Virus record (IMG/VR): IMGVR_UViG_3300023301_000104
Span: 1-23,637 of that record
DNA length: 23,637 nt
Direction: 5' to 3' (one strand)
From: a virus
The notes under the pieces are model-generated. The model worked only from the letters and a program-made list of their open reading frames with translations. It was not told the origin of the DNA and did not search any database. Both the position numbers and the translations under genes were made by a program. This document shows positions 12,236 to 17,557 of the stretch, one piece after another. The stretch's first letter is position 1. Every line of letters starts with the position of its first letter.

Positions 12236-12272
12236 GTTGGGGGTCTCACTACACCACTTGTAAATCGTGCGG
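12236..12272 (-). promoter_or_regulatory. Cassette promoter P6 (degenerate)
   Basis: Aligns base for base with P3: CCGCA (12272-12268), 14 bases with CGATTTACAAG, then TGTAGT (12253-12248) in place of TATAAT, then GAGACCCCC and AAGGAG. The -10 box has two changes, so it should be weaker or need help. It starts five bases after the stop of the 54-codon gene. Confidence 0.55.
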
Positions 12273-12277
12273 TCTCA

Positions 12278-12442
12278 CTAAACGGTGTACGAAGGGTTTG
12301 GGCTAAGAACACCAAGCATTTCAGAAAGATCTTCCTGTCCGAACTTCAACAACGTCCTGTGCGCAGAAGCTCTAGTCTCAGGACTATCAGGTTCAAGGTC
12401 AATTGAAGTTTTTGCCAAATCATGTCCAGATGAGAACTGCAT
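12278..12442 (-). CDS. Unknown small protein (54 aa)
   Basis: 54 residues from ATG at 12442 with AGGAG five bases upstream. The sequence SPETRASAHRTLLKFGQEDLSEML is helical and mixed in charge; the end PNPSYTV is flexible. A TATAAT string (12459-12454) overlaps the ribosome site region but is too close to the start to be its promoter. It follows the RNA ligase gene and precedes cassette promoter P6. Not recognised. Confidence 0.6.
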   Translation of the reverse strand: MQFSSGHDLAKTSIDLEPDSPETRASAHRTLLKFGQEDLSEMLGVLSPNPSYTV

Positions 12443-12472
12443 TGCGTCTCCTATTATATGAATATAGTTGGT

Positions 12473-13015
12473 TTACTTGTAGTCACGAGCTTTTAGTTTT
12501 GCCATACGCCCATCTGGGTGGCGCCAAACAACTCCCTCGATGGTAAGTTTCTGAACAGTGTGCGCAATAAGTTGGGCACTAGCCTCAAACGGGAACCAAA
12601 CCAAATCAGCATTTTCATGTGAGAATAGCTCATGACCCTCAGTGTCTTCTGGATTGCCATTAACTTTTGGGCCACAGAGCTCGTATGTCCCCTTATTCGT
12701 CGGAGTGGAATTAGTCAAAGCCTCCAAGAAAAACTTATAGAAGCTAGAGTCCTCGATTGGTACCCAGCCAACCTGTTTTCCAGTCACCGTATCGTAATCG
12801 ACGCGCATAAACATATATGGTGACTGTTTACCCTTCTTCACCTCACGTCGAGCCCACCATCGGCCAGTGCCATCTAACATAACGCAAGTCCCATCATACT
12901 TTCTGGTCGGAACACCTTCTCCAGAAATAACCCATTCGCAGCCTGGGGTTACTTCTTTGGTGACATGTCGTCTATCGTCTGGGTTTCTTAAGAATAGGGT
13001 TGGGATCTTTTTCAT
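12473..13015 (-). CDS. RNA ligase (DUF5565-type nucleotidyltransferase)
   Basis: 180 residues. Motif I is RKYDGTC with Lys39 as the adenylated lysine; then WWARREVKKGK, YELCGPKVNGNPE, IEGVVWRHPDG (motif IV) and AKLKARDY (motif V). These are the ordered motifs of the covalent nucleotidyltransferase fold, and the short size plus this wording fits the DUF5565 RNA ligase-like family in phages. Expected activity: ATP-dependent joining of RNA ends, for example repair of tRNAs cut by host anticodon nucleases. No polynucleotide kinase-phosphatase is visible in the window. AGGAG lies before ATG in a leader that is duplicated upstream of the next gene at 13042. Confidence 0.85.
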   Translation of the reverse strand: MKKIPTLFLRNPDDRRHVTKEVTPGCEWVISGEGVPTRKYDGTCVMLDGTGRWWARREVKKGKQSPYMFMRVDYDTVTGKQVGWVPIEDSSFYKFFLEALTNSTPTNKGTYELCGPKVNGNPEDTEGHELFSHENADLVWFPFEASAQLIAHTVQKLTIEGVVWRHPDGRMAKLKARDYK

Positions 13016-13041
13016 TTAATTCTCCTGTGTTTGGAATATAG

Positions 13042-13233
13042 CTACTGCGGGTCTACATTAGATCGATGTTTAGGTATAAACTCAGGCCACCCCGGACAAA
13101 AATATGGTCCATAAATTGTATGGCGTCCATCCCAAACGTGTGCTTCGTGATTTACGGGCTCAGATCTGCCGAGTTCGCATCTCATTTTAGACCAGGCTTT
13201 GAATTTCTTTGACCCCACGATAAACGTGTCCAT
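13042..13233 (-). CDS. Unknown His/Cys-containing protein (63 aa)
   Basis: 63 residues. It holds MRCELGRSEPVNHEAHVW and RHTIYGPYFCPGW, giving Cys19, His29, His32 and Cys46, which could form a metal site. AGGAG lies ten bases before ATG. Its 17-base leader (13237-13253) is identical to the one before the RNA ligase gene (13016-13032), so a leader was duplicated or both are under the same constraint. It directly follows tRNA-Lys. Family not recognised. Confidence 0.68.
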   Translation of the reverse strand: MDTFIVGSKKFKAWSKMRCELGRSEPVNHEAHVWDGRHTIYGPYFCPGWPEFIPKHRSNVDPQ

Positions 13234-13269
13234 TGTTTAATTCTCCTGTGTTTAGAATATGATTGTTCG

Positions 13270-13342
13270 TGGACCCCGTCGGGATCGAACCGACGACCCG
13301 CGGATTAAAAGTCCGCTGCTCTGCCAACTGAGCTAGAGGTCC
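13270..13342 (-). tRNA. tRNA-Lys (UUU)
   Basis: 73-base cloverleaf: acceptor GGACCTC/GGGGTCC, D-arm GCTCAGTTGGCAGAGC, anticodon stem GCGGA/TCCGC with loop CTTTTAA (anticodon UUU), variable loop GGGTC, T-arm GTCGG-TTCGATC-CCGAC, discriminator A, no encoded CCA. Reads AAA and AAG. A long ORF across it on the same strand is an artefact. Confidence 0.96.
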
Positions 13343-13391
13343 GCAGAGAAGGCCTCGTGTGAGACCCCCTCCTACATCATTCAAATATAAG

Positions 13392-13440
13392 CTAAAGCGC
13401 TTTAGTCCCTCTTGATCGCTCGCATAAGGACACCTCCTTT
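13392..13440 (-). other. Micro-ORF with perfect ribosome site and hairpin
   Basis: On the mRNA AAAGGAGGTGTCCTT is followed by ATG (13425) opening a seven-codon ORF, MRAIKRD, that ends in TAA at 13402. The stop overlaps a 14-base palindrome CTAAAGCGCTTTAG (13392-13405), which can fold as a hairpin. tRNA-Lys follows about 50 bases later. The ribosome site is among the strongest in the window but serves almost no protein. A leader peptide, a ribosome-stalling signal or a decayed gene are possible. The interval 13343-13473 holds nothing else I can support. Confidence 0.5.
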
Positions 13441-13473
13441 CAAATAAAGTAATTTCTGGACCAGTCAAACTCC

Positions 13474-13698
13474 TTACCGAAGACCGTAGGCCTTAGCTCC
13501 CGCAAGTGCTGAGCTAAGAGCACACATCTCTCCAAATTCCCCCGTCCACCCACCAACCTTCTGATCGCTGCCTCTCGATCCAATTCGAATGAGATCAGAC
13601 AGACGAACTTCACCCAGACGATCAATGACCTTCTGCTCGTTCTCAGTCAGAGTTTCCTTGACGGTGGCAGCATTCTTGTCGATAACTGAAATATTCAT
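13474..13698 (-). CDS. Unknown phage protein (74 aa)
   Basis: 74 residues. ATG at 13698 overlaps the upstream stop (ATGA). The second half reads RLSDLIRIGSRGSDQKVGGWTG and then CALSSALAGAKAYG, a pattern of a loop rich in Gly/Ser followed by a Cys-Ala-Leu-rich helix that I have seen in small uncharacterised phage proteins. No function can be named. It is translationally coupled to the 209-codon gene. Confidence 0.7.
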   Translation of the reverse strand: MNISVIDKNAATVKETLTENEQKVIDRLGEVRLSDLIRIGSRGSDQKVGGWTGEFGEMCALSSALAGAKAYGLR

Positions 13699-14324
13699 AC
13701 TATACTCTTTTCTTTGATGGTTGTGTCTACGAGTTTTTCGTCATGGATTACGTCTAGCCAATCTGCAATTTGTTCTCTAGTCCAATGGTGGACATCATTG
13801 AGGTGCACAATGGCTTTGCTTAGAGTTTGACTAAATACACAAAAGCTGAATTCCTCATCGGAATAGCAAGGCATTAGTATTCTGGTGGATAGTCCAGGAA
13901 TTGCTAGAATACCAACAACCGATTCTGATTCGACTTCTTGAGAGTACTTATTCTGAAAAGCTTGATATCCCGTAGGCTTTTCTGTATTGAATTTTTCAAT
14001 AAGCGCATGGCTAAAAACTTCGCCTCTAGTGACTATGTCGCCATTAAAAAAATCCTTATCAATTGTGTTACATAATTTTTCAAATATCACTTTGTTAATG
14101 TCTCCAGATGTATAATATACAAGGGATGTAGAACATATGGTCAACTTGGCCGCAACGGTTATGAGAAGTGAGGCATCATTGCCTTCTAAATAGGCTTTAA
14201 CCGAAAAGGTAATCGTTTCGAAGTTCGAACCATAGCTCATGATGGGTGTCACGTTAAAAAGCTGGTAGGTATTTTGTTTGTGTTTGAAAAAAATACCGTT
14301 GTAATCCTGTGAAAGCATTTTCAT
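13695..14324 (-). CDS. Unknown phage protein (209 aa)
   Basis: 209 residues. Much of it is unfamiliar, with beta-strand-like hydrophobic stretches. The C-terminus, AIVHLNDVHHWTREQIADWL (about 171-190), is a motif I associate with uncharacterised actinophage proteins (HLND.H.WTREQIADWL), so the C-terminal part is a conserved module. No catalytic motif is visible. GATAGG lies before ATG. Directly upstream is the structured, gene-free interval 14325-14588. Confidence 0.75.
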   Translation of the reverse strand: MKMLSQDYNGIFFKHKQNTYQLFNVTPIMSYGSNFETITFSVKAYLEGNDASLLITVAAKLTICSTSLVYYTSGDINKVIFEKLCNTIDKDFFNGDIVTRGEVFSHALIEKFNTEKPTGYQAFQNKYSQEVESESVVGILAIPGLSTRILMPCYSDEEFSFCVFSQTLSKAIVHLNDVHHWTREQIADWLDVIHDEKLVDTTIKEKSIV

Positions 14325-14374
14325 GATTTGCCTATCAGATAGAGGATATAATTGTATCTTAAGATCAAATTAAA

Positions 14375-14388
14375 ATAGCCTTAATCAC
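14375..14388 (-). repeat. 14-bp direct repeat, copy 1
   Basis: ATAGCCTTAATCAC occurs here and at 14564-14577, 189 bases apart, with further similarity outside (CTAGTG near both). On the minus strand both copies keep the same reading frame (V-I-K-A). In this copy an AAGGAGG ribosome site and a nine-codon ORF (MLVIKAILI) cover it. Confidence 0.7.
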
Positions 14389-14394
14389 TAGCAC

Positions 14395-14410
14395 AACAAC
14401 GCCTCCTTCT
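14395..14410 (-). promoter_or_regulatory. Strong ribosome-site leader shared with RNAP-like gene
   Basis: The 16 bases AGAAGGAGGCGTTGTT on the mRNA strand are identical to those before the RNA polymerase-like gene (2988-2973). Here they lead only to a nine-codon ORF starting at GTG, so either a gene start was copied or the element has another role. Confidence 0.5.
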
Positions 14411-14442
14411 ATAGACAATGGTACTGCTTAAATAAAAGTGGC

Positions 14443-14507
14443 TGACAGTAGTTTAAGAACTTACGCTACCTATACCGGATACCAGAATAGGTGTCTCTAG
14501 ACTGTCA
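14443..14507 (-). other. Nested inverted repeats in non-coding interval
   Basis: TGACAGT (14443-14449) and ACTGTCA (14501-14507) are a perfect outer inverted repeat. Inside, 14468-14492 folds as ACCTAT, one T-T mismatch, CTGG, loop TAT, CCGG, ATAGGT on the mRNA, ten pairs with one mismatch. It may be a structured RNA or an operator array. No U-run follows. Confidence 0.6.
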
Positions 14508-14518
14508 CATTAACGGGT

Positions 14519-14534
14519 AGACGAATATTCGTCT
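14519..14534. repeat. 16-bp perfect palindrome
   Basis: AGACGAATATTCGTCT is a perfect palindrome of 16 bases. As DNA it is a typical symmetric binding site; as RNA it gives a six-pair stem with a four-base loop. It lies between tRNA-Met and the nested repeats. Confidence 0.65.
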
Positions 14535-14563
14535 TGCAGCCCCAATGCCCAATGTCTGTGCTC

Positions 14564-14577
14564 ATAGCCTTAATCAC
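14564..14577 (-). repeat. 14-bp direct repeat, copy 2
   Basis: Second copy of ATAGCCTTAATCAC, 12 bases from the 3' end of tRNA-Met. On the mRNA strand it is followed by a 22-codon ORF (MSTDIGHWGCK...) with only a poor ribosome site, which I do not call as a gene. Confidence 0.7.
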
Positions 14578-14588
14578 AGAACCACTAG

Positions 14589-14662
14589 TGCGCCCGGTGG
14601 GGCTTGAACCCACGACCGAAGGATTATGAGTCCTTTGCTCTAACCAGCTGAGCTACAGGCGC
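14589..14662 (-). tRNA. tRNA-Met (CAU)
   Basis: 74-base cloverleaf: acceptor GCGCCTG/CGGGCGC, D-arm GCTCAGCTGGTTAGAGC, anticodon stem AAGGA/TCCTT with loop CTCATAA (anticodon CAU), variable loop CGGTC, T-arm GTGGG-TTCAAGC-CCCAC, discriminator A, no encoded CCA. The first acceptor pair is G-C, so it is elongator-like; a lysidine-modified tRNA-Ile2 cannot be excluded from sequence alone. Confidence 0.94.
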
Positions 14663-14669
14663 CTTGATG

Positions 14670-14768
14670 TCACTTGTTACTTTCTTTATAAATCAAATAC
14701 AAAGTTGTAAGTAATCCGAATAGGAGGACAAAGTCAACGCCAACCAAAGCCCAAAAAGTATCAGTCAT
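14670..14768 (-). CDS. 32-residue membrane peptide
   Basis: ATG at 14768 with AGGGG upstream. The protein is almost entirely one hydrophobic helix (FWALVGVDFVLLFGLLTTLY, about 5-24) with a short basic end (IYKESNK). It ends eight bases before tRNA-Met. A CTATATTT sequence precedes the ribosome site, as in several other leaders. Real coding is likely but rests on composition and ribosome site only. Function unknown. Confidence 0.58.
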   Translation of the reverse strand: MTDTFWALVGVDFVLLFGLLTTLYLIYKESNK

Positions 14769-14801
14769 TGTAAACCCCTAAATATAGTTTGTTTTTTTAG
14801 A

Positions 14802-15002
14802 TTAAAAGTGTGTGGGTTTTGCGCCGGAGGTACTGTCCCACATCAAAACGCCCCGTGTACCGGGTGGCGTCACATCACTCGTCTCTAGACGCTCCATACA
14901 TCTAGACGTTAGGTCCGCACTTGGAGTAGTGCTCACCCTCCGACCCCTCACGGGAGAAATCCACGAGCTGGTTTTATAACTACCTACTTGATAGGTGATC
15001 AT
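14802..15002 (-). other. 66-codon ORF or structured RNA (ambiguous)
   Basis: An open frame of 66 codons (MITYQVGSYKTSSW... to ...GAKPTHF) exists, with GAGGT about 12 bases before ATG. The sequence is visibly more GC-rich than its neighbours, its translation is low in hydrophobic residues and I recognise no motif. It also holds several stems on the mRNA: GCACT/AGTGC enclosed by GGTC/GACC; CGTC-TAGA-GACG; and ACGC-CA-CCCG, loop GTACA, CGGG-GCGT followed by TTT. This is more like a non-coding RNA next to tRNA genes than an ordinary gene. I leave both options open. Confidence 0.45.
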
Positions 15003-15035
15003 CCACAGAAACCTACCTCAAATATCAAGGCATGC

Positions 15036-15146
15036 TTACTGAGTGGTCCTATCGAGTGTTCGGTCTTTTCCTTGACCGCCGACGATGGCACTAGCAGTAG
15101 CTGAATCTACTAGTTTAAGGAACTCAAAGCTTTTTAAAAAAGCCAT
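15036..15146 (-). CDS. Possible 36-residue protein
   Basis: ATG at 15146 opens MAFLKSFEFLKLVDSATASA, followed by IVGGQGKDRTLDRTTQ. The first half is amphipathic, the second hydrophilic. Upstream GGTGGTG is only a partial ribosome site. The codons alternate reasonably but there is no coupling to neighbours. The first codons coincide with a GCTTTTT/AAAAAGC inverted repeat. Low certainty; it may instead be part of the non-coding stretch that surrounds it (15003-15203). Confidence 0.4.
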   Translation of the reverse strand: MAFLKSFEFLKLVDSATASAIVGGQGKDRTLDRTTQ

Positions 15147-15203
15147 TCAGCGTTCACACCACCCGCTATGAGCCTAACCTCTATTTATGCTCGCTCAGAC
15201 GAG

Positions 15204-15548
15204 TTAAATATCAATTCTGACAGAAAGTCGTCTAAACCCATCTCTTAGAGAGTCAACCTTCTCTATGGCGTCTGAAATCCTCTGCTCAAAAATACTAGTC
15301 TGAAAATTTTGAGCATCACAATCATACGGAGTTTCACATGTAGGGACATTCTCGGGGGGTATCAGAATCGGCTCCAGAGATGACTTAAGGTCCTCACAAA
15401 GTTTCTCAAGACCGTCTAGAGAGTCAGAAAGTCGATCAAACTTACTATCGAAAGCGTTATAATCCATTTCTTTCGAATCCATTTTCTCAGAGTAACCTAC
15501 TCTAAGATTTTTAGGTAAATCTCGATACTCATTCTCAGCTCGTGACAT
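15204..15548 (-). CDS. Coiled-coil protein, unknown (114 aa)
   Basis: 114 residues. A long central helix region (FDSKFDRLSDSLDGLEKLCEDLKSSLEPI) with heptad-like leucines suggests a coiled coil, a proline/cysteine-rich linker (PPENVPTCETPYDCDAQ) separates it from a second helical part (ISDAIEKVDSLRDGFRRL). AGGAG lies seven bases before ATG. No catalytic motif. Could be a scaffold or regulatory subunit; family not recognised. Confidence 0.75.
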   Translation of the reverse strand: MSRAENEYRDLPKNLRVGYSEKMDSKEMDYNAFDSKFDRLSDSLDGLEKLCEDLKSSLEPILIPPENVPTCETPYDCDAQNFQTSIFEQRISDAIEKVDSLRDGFRRLSVRIDI

Positions 15549-15556
15549 ATTTTCTC

Positions 15557-15646
15557 CTAGTATAAATAGAAACTAAATATCTTTATGCGAGAGACAGGCT
15601 TACTCGGTTTACACGACTTAGCCCTGGGTTTTGGGTACCCGTCCAT
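15557..15646 (-). CDS. Possible 29-residue basic peptide
   Basis: ATG at 15646 opens MDGYPKPRAKSCKPSKPVSR, then IKIFSFYLY, a very basic N-terminal part with an aromatic end. The TAG stop overlaps the AGGAG ribosome site of the next gene, as expected for coupled genes. Against it: no clear ribosome site of its own. Kept at low confidence. Confidence 0.35.
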   Translation of the reverse strand: MDGYPKPRAKSCKPSKPVSRIKIFSFYLY

Positions 15647-15662
15647 CACATACAAATATCAA

Positions 15663-15962
15663 TCAGATTTTACCGACATTCGAGAATCGCTTGTTGAAGG
15701 CGGCTAGGTTTTTGACCTGCCAACGATTGTTTGTTCCTGTACAAAACACAAAGTCCCCAGAAACAACAACGATGGTTTTAACCTTATCGTTCACCTTAGT
15801 CTTCAAGTTAATGTGGAAGGTGCCGTCTGAGTGATCATAAAGCTGTCCGCCAAAAGCGGCCGCGGCACCCTTTCGATTACCCTTATTCACTCGAATATAG
15901 TGAACGTCCATGACCTGGTGTGAGTTGTCCTTGAGGGTGATTGTCTTAATCTGTGCTACCAT
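15663..15962 (-). CDS. Unknown beta-rich protein (99 aa)
   Basis: 99 residues with alternating strands: IKTITLKDNSHQVMDVHYIRV, GTFHINLKTKVNDKVKTIVV, and GDFVFCTGTNNRWQVKN. The layout resembles a small phage domain that ends in a GDFV...W/F pattern, somewhat like the two AEWC paralogues nearby, but similarity is weak. AAGGAG precedes ATG. The GATATTTGTAAG string occurs in the leader. Function unknown. Confidence 0.72.
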   Translation of the reverse strand: MVAQIKTITLKDNSHQVMDVHYIRVNKGNRKGAAAAFGGQLYDHSDGTFHINLKTKVNDKVKTIVVVSGDFVFCTGTNNRWQVKNLAAFNKRFSNVGKI

Positions 15963-16000
15963 AGTTTGCTCCTTAGTTAATCTTACAAATATCTTTTTGG

Positions 16001-16723
16001 TCAGATTCGGTCTGGATTGACCTTGTTGAGGGCCTCATACTCAGCCTTTGTATAGGATGTTTTTGGCTCTTCTGCGACCTCGTCTACATATACCTTTGGT
16101 GTCGCTCCAGCAATACGAGATGCCGCTTCAGCAGCCTTCGCACTATTCACGGTGAAGTCGAACTCAAGTCCTTCTTCCGATTCTCGAATGTCGGTAACTT
16201 GGCCAATGATCTGTTCTCCACTCACAGAAAGGTTTGCCTCTTCAATGCGAGTTGCGGTCACGCCAGGGACAATCTCTTGCTCAGTTGCGACATGTACAGC
16301 CACTCCTGGTTCTGGTAGGGTGTCGCTTGGCTGAGGGATCTCAACTGGTCCATCTGCATTCTCCAGAAAAACGCTATCGAACGTCCTATGGAACGCGCCT
16401 TCAGGATATACCTTGAAGCTCTTTCCTCCATAGAGAACAAAGTCACCAACAAATGCCTTAGTCTGCCTTTGACTAATCGGGTGCTGTACACGGACCTTAA
16501 TATACTCAACGTTCTTCACCTTCTCGGTTTCATCGAACGTAAGAATCGTTCCGTTGCACCATTCTGCAACTTCTTTCATGTTTTCTTCGGTGACCAGTGC
16601 GGCATCTACGAAAGATGGCTTGTGAGAGAACTTTGAAGTGAGTGTCATGATACCACTTTCTACTATTTGATGAGCTATGAGTGTGTCGATTAAACGTTCT
16701 GCTGCTTGTGAATTAGTATTCAC
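16001..16723 (-). CDS. AEWC-family protein with extended C-terminus (240 aa)
   Basis: 240 residues from GTG at 16723; ATG at 16648 is an alternative that would start exactly at the conserved domain. That domain (about 30-120) reads KFSHKPSFVDAALVTEENMK, EVAEWCNGTIL, then GDFVLYGGKSFKVYPEGAF and matches the 88-codon protein at 18984-19250 in the same order. This domain is common in uncharacterised actinophage proteins. The rest is acidic and Glu/Pro/Val rich (PQPSDTLPEPGVAVHVATEQ), ending in VNPDRI. Function unknown. It follows a 31-residue membrane peptide. Confidence 0.75.
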   Translation of the reverse strand: MNTNSQAAERLIDTLIAHQIVESGIMTLTSKFSHKPSFVDAALVTEENMKEVAEWCNGTILTFDETEKVKNVEYIKVRVQHPISQRQTKAFVGDFVLYGGKSFKVYPEGAFHRTFDSVFLENADGPVEIPQPSDTLPEPGVAVHVATEQEIVPGVTATRIEEANLSVSGEQIIGQVTDIRESEEGLEFDFTVNSAKAAEAASRIAGATPKVYVDEVAEEPKTSYTKAEYEALNKVNPDRI

Positions 16724-16734
16724 TGCAAGTATAC

Positions 16735-16830
16735 TTACTTTTCCTTATTGTCTGGTTGTTTGATTGAGATGCCTACAGCCACGCCAATAAGAACCGCAAT
16801 CGCGCCAGCTAAAAAGCCTGCAAATATCAT
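16735..16830 (-). CDS. 31-residue glycine-zipper membrane peptide
   Basis: ATG at 16830 overlaps the stop of the upstream gene (ATGA) and AAGGAG lies nine bases upstream, inside that gene. The peptide is one helix of small residues, IFAGFLAGAIAVLIGVAVGI (about 2-21), with Gly/Ala every three to four residues, then a hydrophilic tail (KQPDNKEK). The glycine-zipper pattern suggests oligomerisation in the membrane. Function unknown. The coupling makes a real gene likely despite the size. Confidence 0.72.
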   Translation of the reverse strand: MIFAGFLAGAIAVLIGVAVGISIKQPDNKEK

Positions 16831-17198
16831 TCTGACTCCTTTACTTTTGGCATCGAGTAGTGAATGACTCTCTTTTTCTTACCCGACGTTTCGGATAAGA
16901 GGTAATATGTCTTTCCTCCATTTAAAGAAAAGGCCTCTGAATTTCGCTTGTTTTGCCATAGGGGGTTGTTTCCACTAACCTCAGTGTGGTCGACCCATTC
17001 GTCCGGGTCGCTTGTCAGAGGTTTTAGATTCCCAAAGTTAAGAAGACGACTAATGGTCGGGATCGCAACGGAAGCCGAGCCACCAGAGTGACCCATATCT
17101 GCGAATGCCTGGATGACATTCAAATATCCCTCAATGACTTCTGGGTCTTCGCCAAGTAACTCAAGTTCTGTTTTTGCGTGTTCTACTAGGTTACTCAT
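16827..17198 (-). CDS. Conserved phage protein, unknown (123 aa)
   Basis: 123 residues. N-terminus SNLVEHAKTELELLGEDPE, centre ADMGHSGGSASVAIPTISRL, followed by LKPLTSDPDEWVDH and WQNKRNSEAFS. This wording is that of a very widespread family in phages of actinobacteria and some other bacteria (NLV.HA..EL...G; GHSG.SA; PLT..DEW; WQ..R.S..FS.D). No activity is established. ATG at 17198 overlaps the upstream stop (ATGA), and its own stop overlaps the membrane peptide gene. Confidence 0.82.
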   Translation of the reverse strand: MSNLVEHAKTELELLGEDPEVIEGYLNVIQAFADMGHSGGSASVAIPTISRLLNFGNLKPLTSDPDEWVDHTEVSGNNPLWQNKRNSEAFSLNGGKTYYLLSETSGKKKRVIHYSMPKVKESE

Positions 17199-17557
17199 GT
17201 ATACACCTTAACTCTTCCTTGGTAATCTTCGTGTTCAGTTGACGGGTGGTCTAATCTCTTTACACAATGAGACATACCGCCTTCTAAATCGTCAAGCTTT
17301 GCAACAATTGCATCGCAAGCCTTGTAGTAGTTCTCGCCCTTATGGTTGATCACTCGACCATTGGTAAAGCAGAAAGACCCAAGAACCTCAAACCCAGCCG
17401 GTTTATTATCAAGATTGATCTCGAAACCATCACATAGATATGATTCAAACACTGAAGCAAGCTTCGTTATGGCATATGGATTATCGTAACCCTTTGATAT
17501 AAGATTTGCTTGAGTTAGGGCAAATTCTCGGATGGCTATCTCTTTGTCACTACTCAT
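17195..17557 (-). CDS. Unknown protein (120 aa)
   Basis: 120 residues, mixed alpha/beta. It contains TKLASVFESYLCDGFEINLD, a VLGSFCFTNGRVINHKGENY stretch and a helix (ACDAIVAKLDDL), with cysteines at about 47, 67, 81 and 98 that are too dispersed for an obvious metal site. The start overlaps the end of the SSB-like gene by 8 bases. Family not recognised; position suggests a replication-linked role. Confidence 0.72.
   Translation of the reverse strand: MSSDKEIAIREFALTQANLISKGYDNPYAITKLASVFESYLCDGFEINLDNKPAGFEVLGSFCFTNGRVINHKGENYYKACDAIVAKLDDLEGGMSHCVKRLDHPSTEHEDYQGRVKVYT

Noticed and set aside
13355-13375. GAGACCCCCTCCTAC on the plus strand, like the tail of the cassette promoters
   Set aside because: Opposite strand, no TATAAT and no gene follows; most likely coincidence.
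13187-13468. 93-codon open frame on the minus strand
   Set aside because: It runs straight through tRNA-Lys; the stretch AQLAEQRTFNPRVVGSIPTG is the well-known artefact of translating a tRNA gene.
14551-14577. 22-codon ORF MSTDIGHWGCK... after tRNA-Met
   Set aside because: The AAGG is only two bases from ATG and the frame contains a perfect palindrome; a regulatory or RNA element fits better.
15569-15590. AACTAAATATCTTTATG resembling the cassette terminator arm
   Set aside because: No complementary arm lies nearby, so it cannot form the hairpin.
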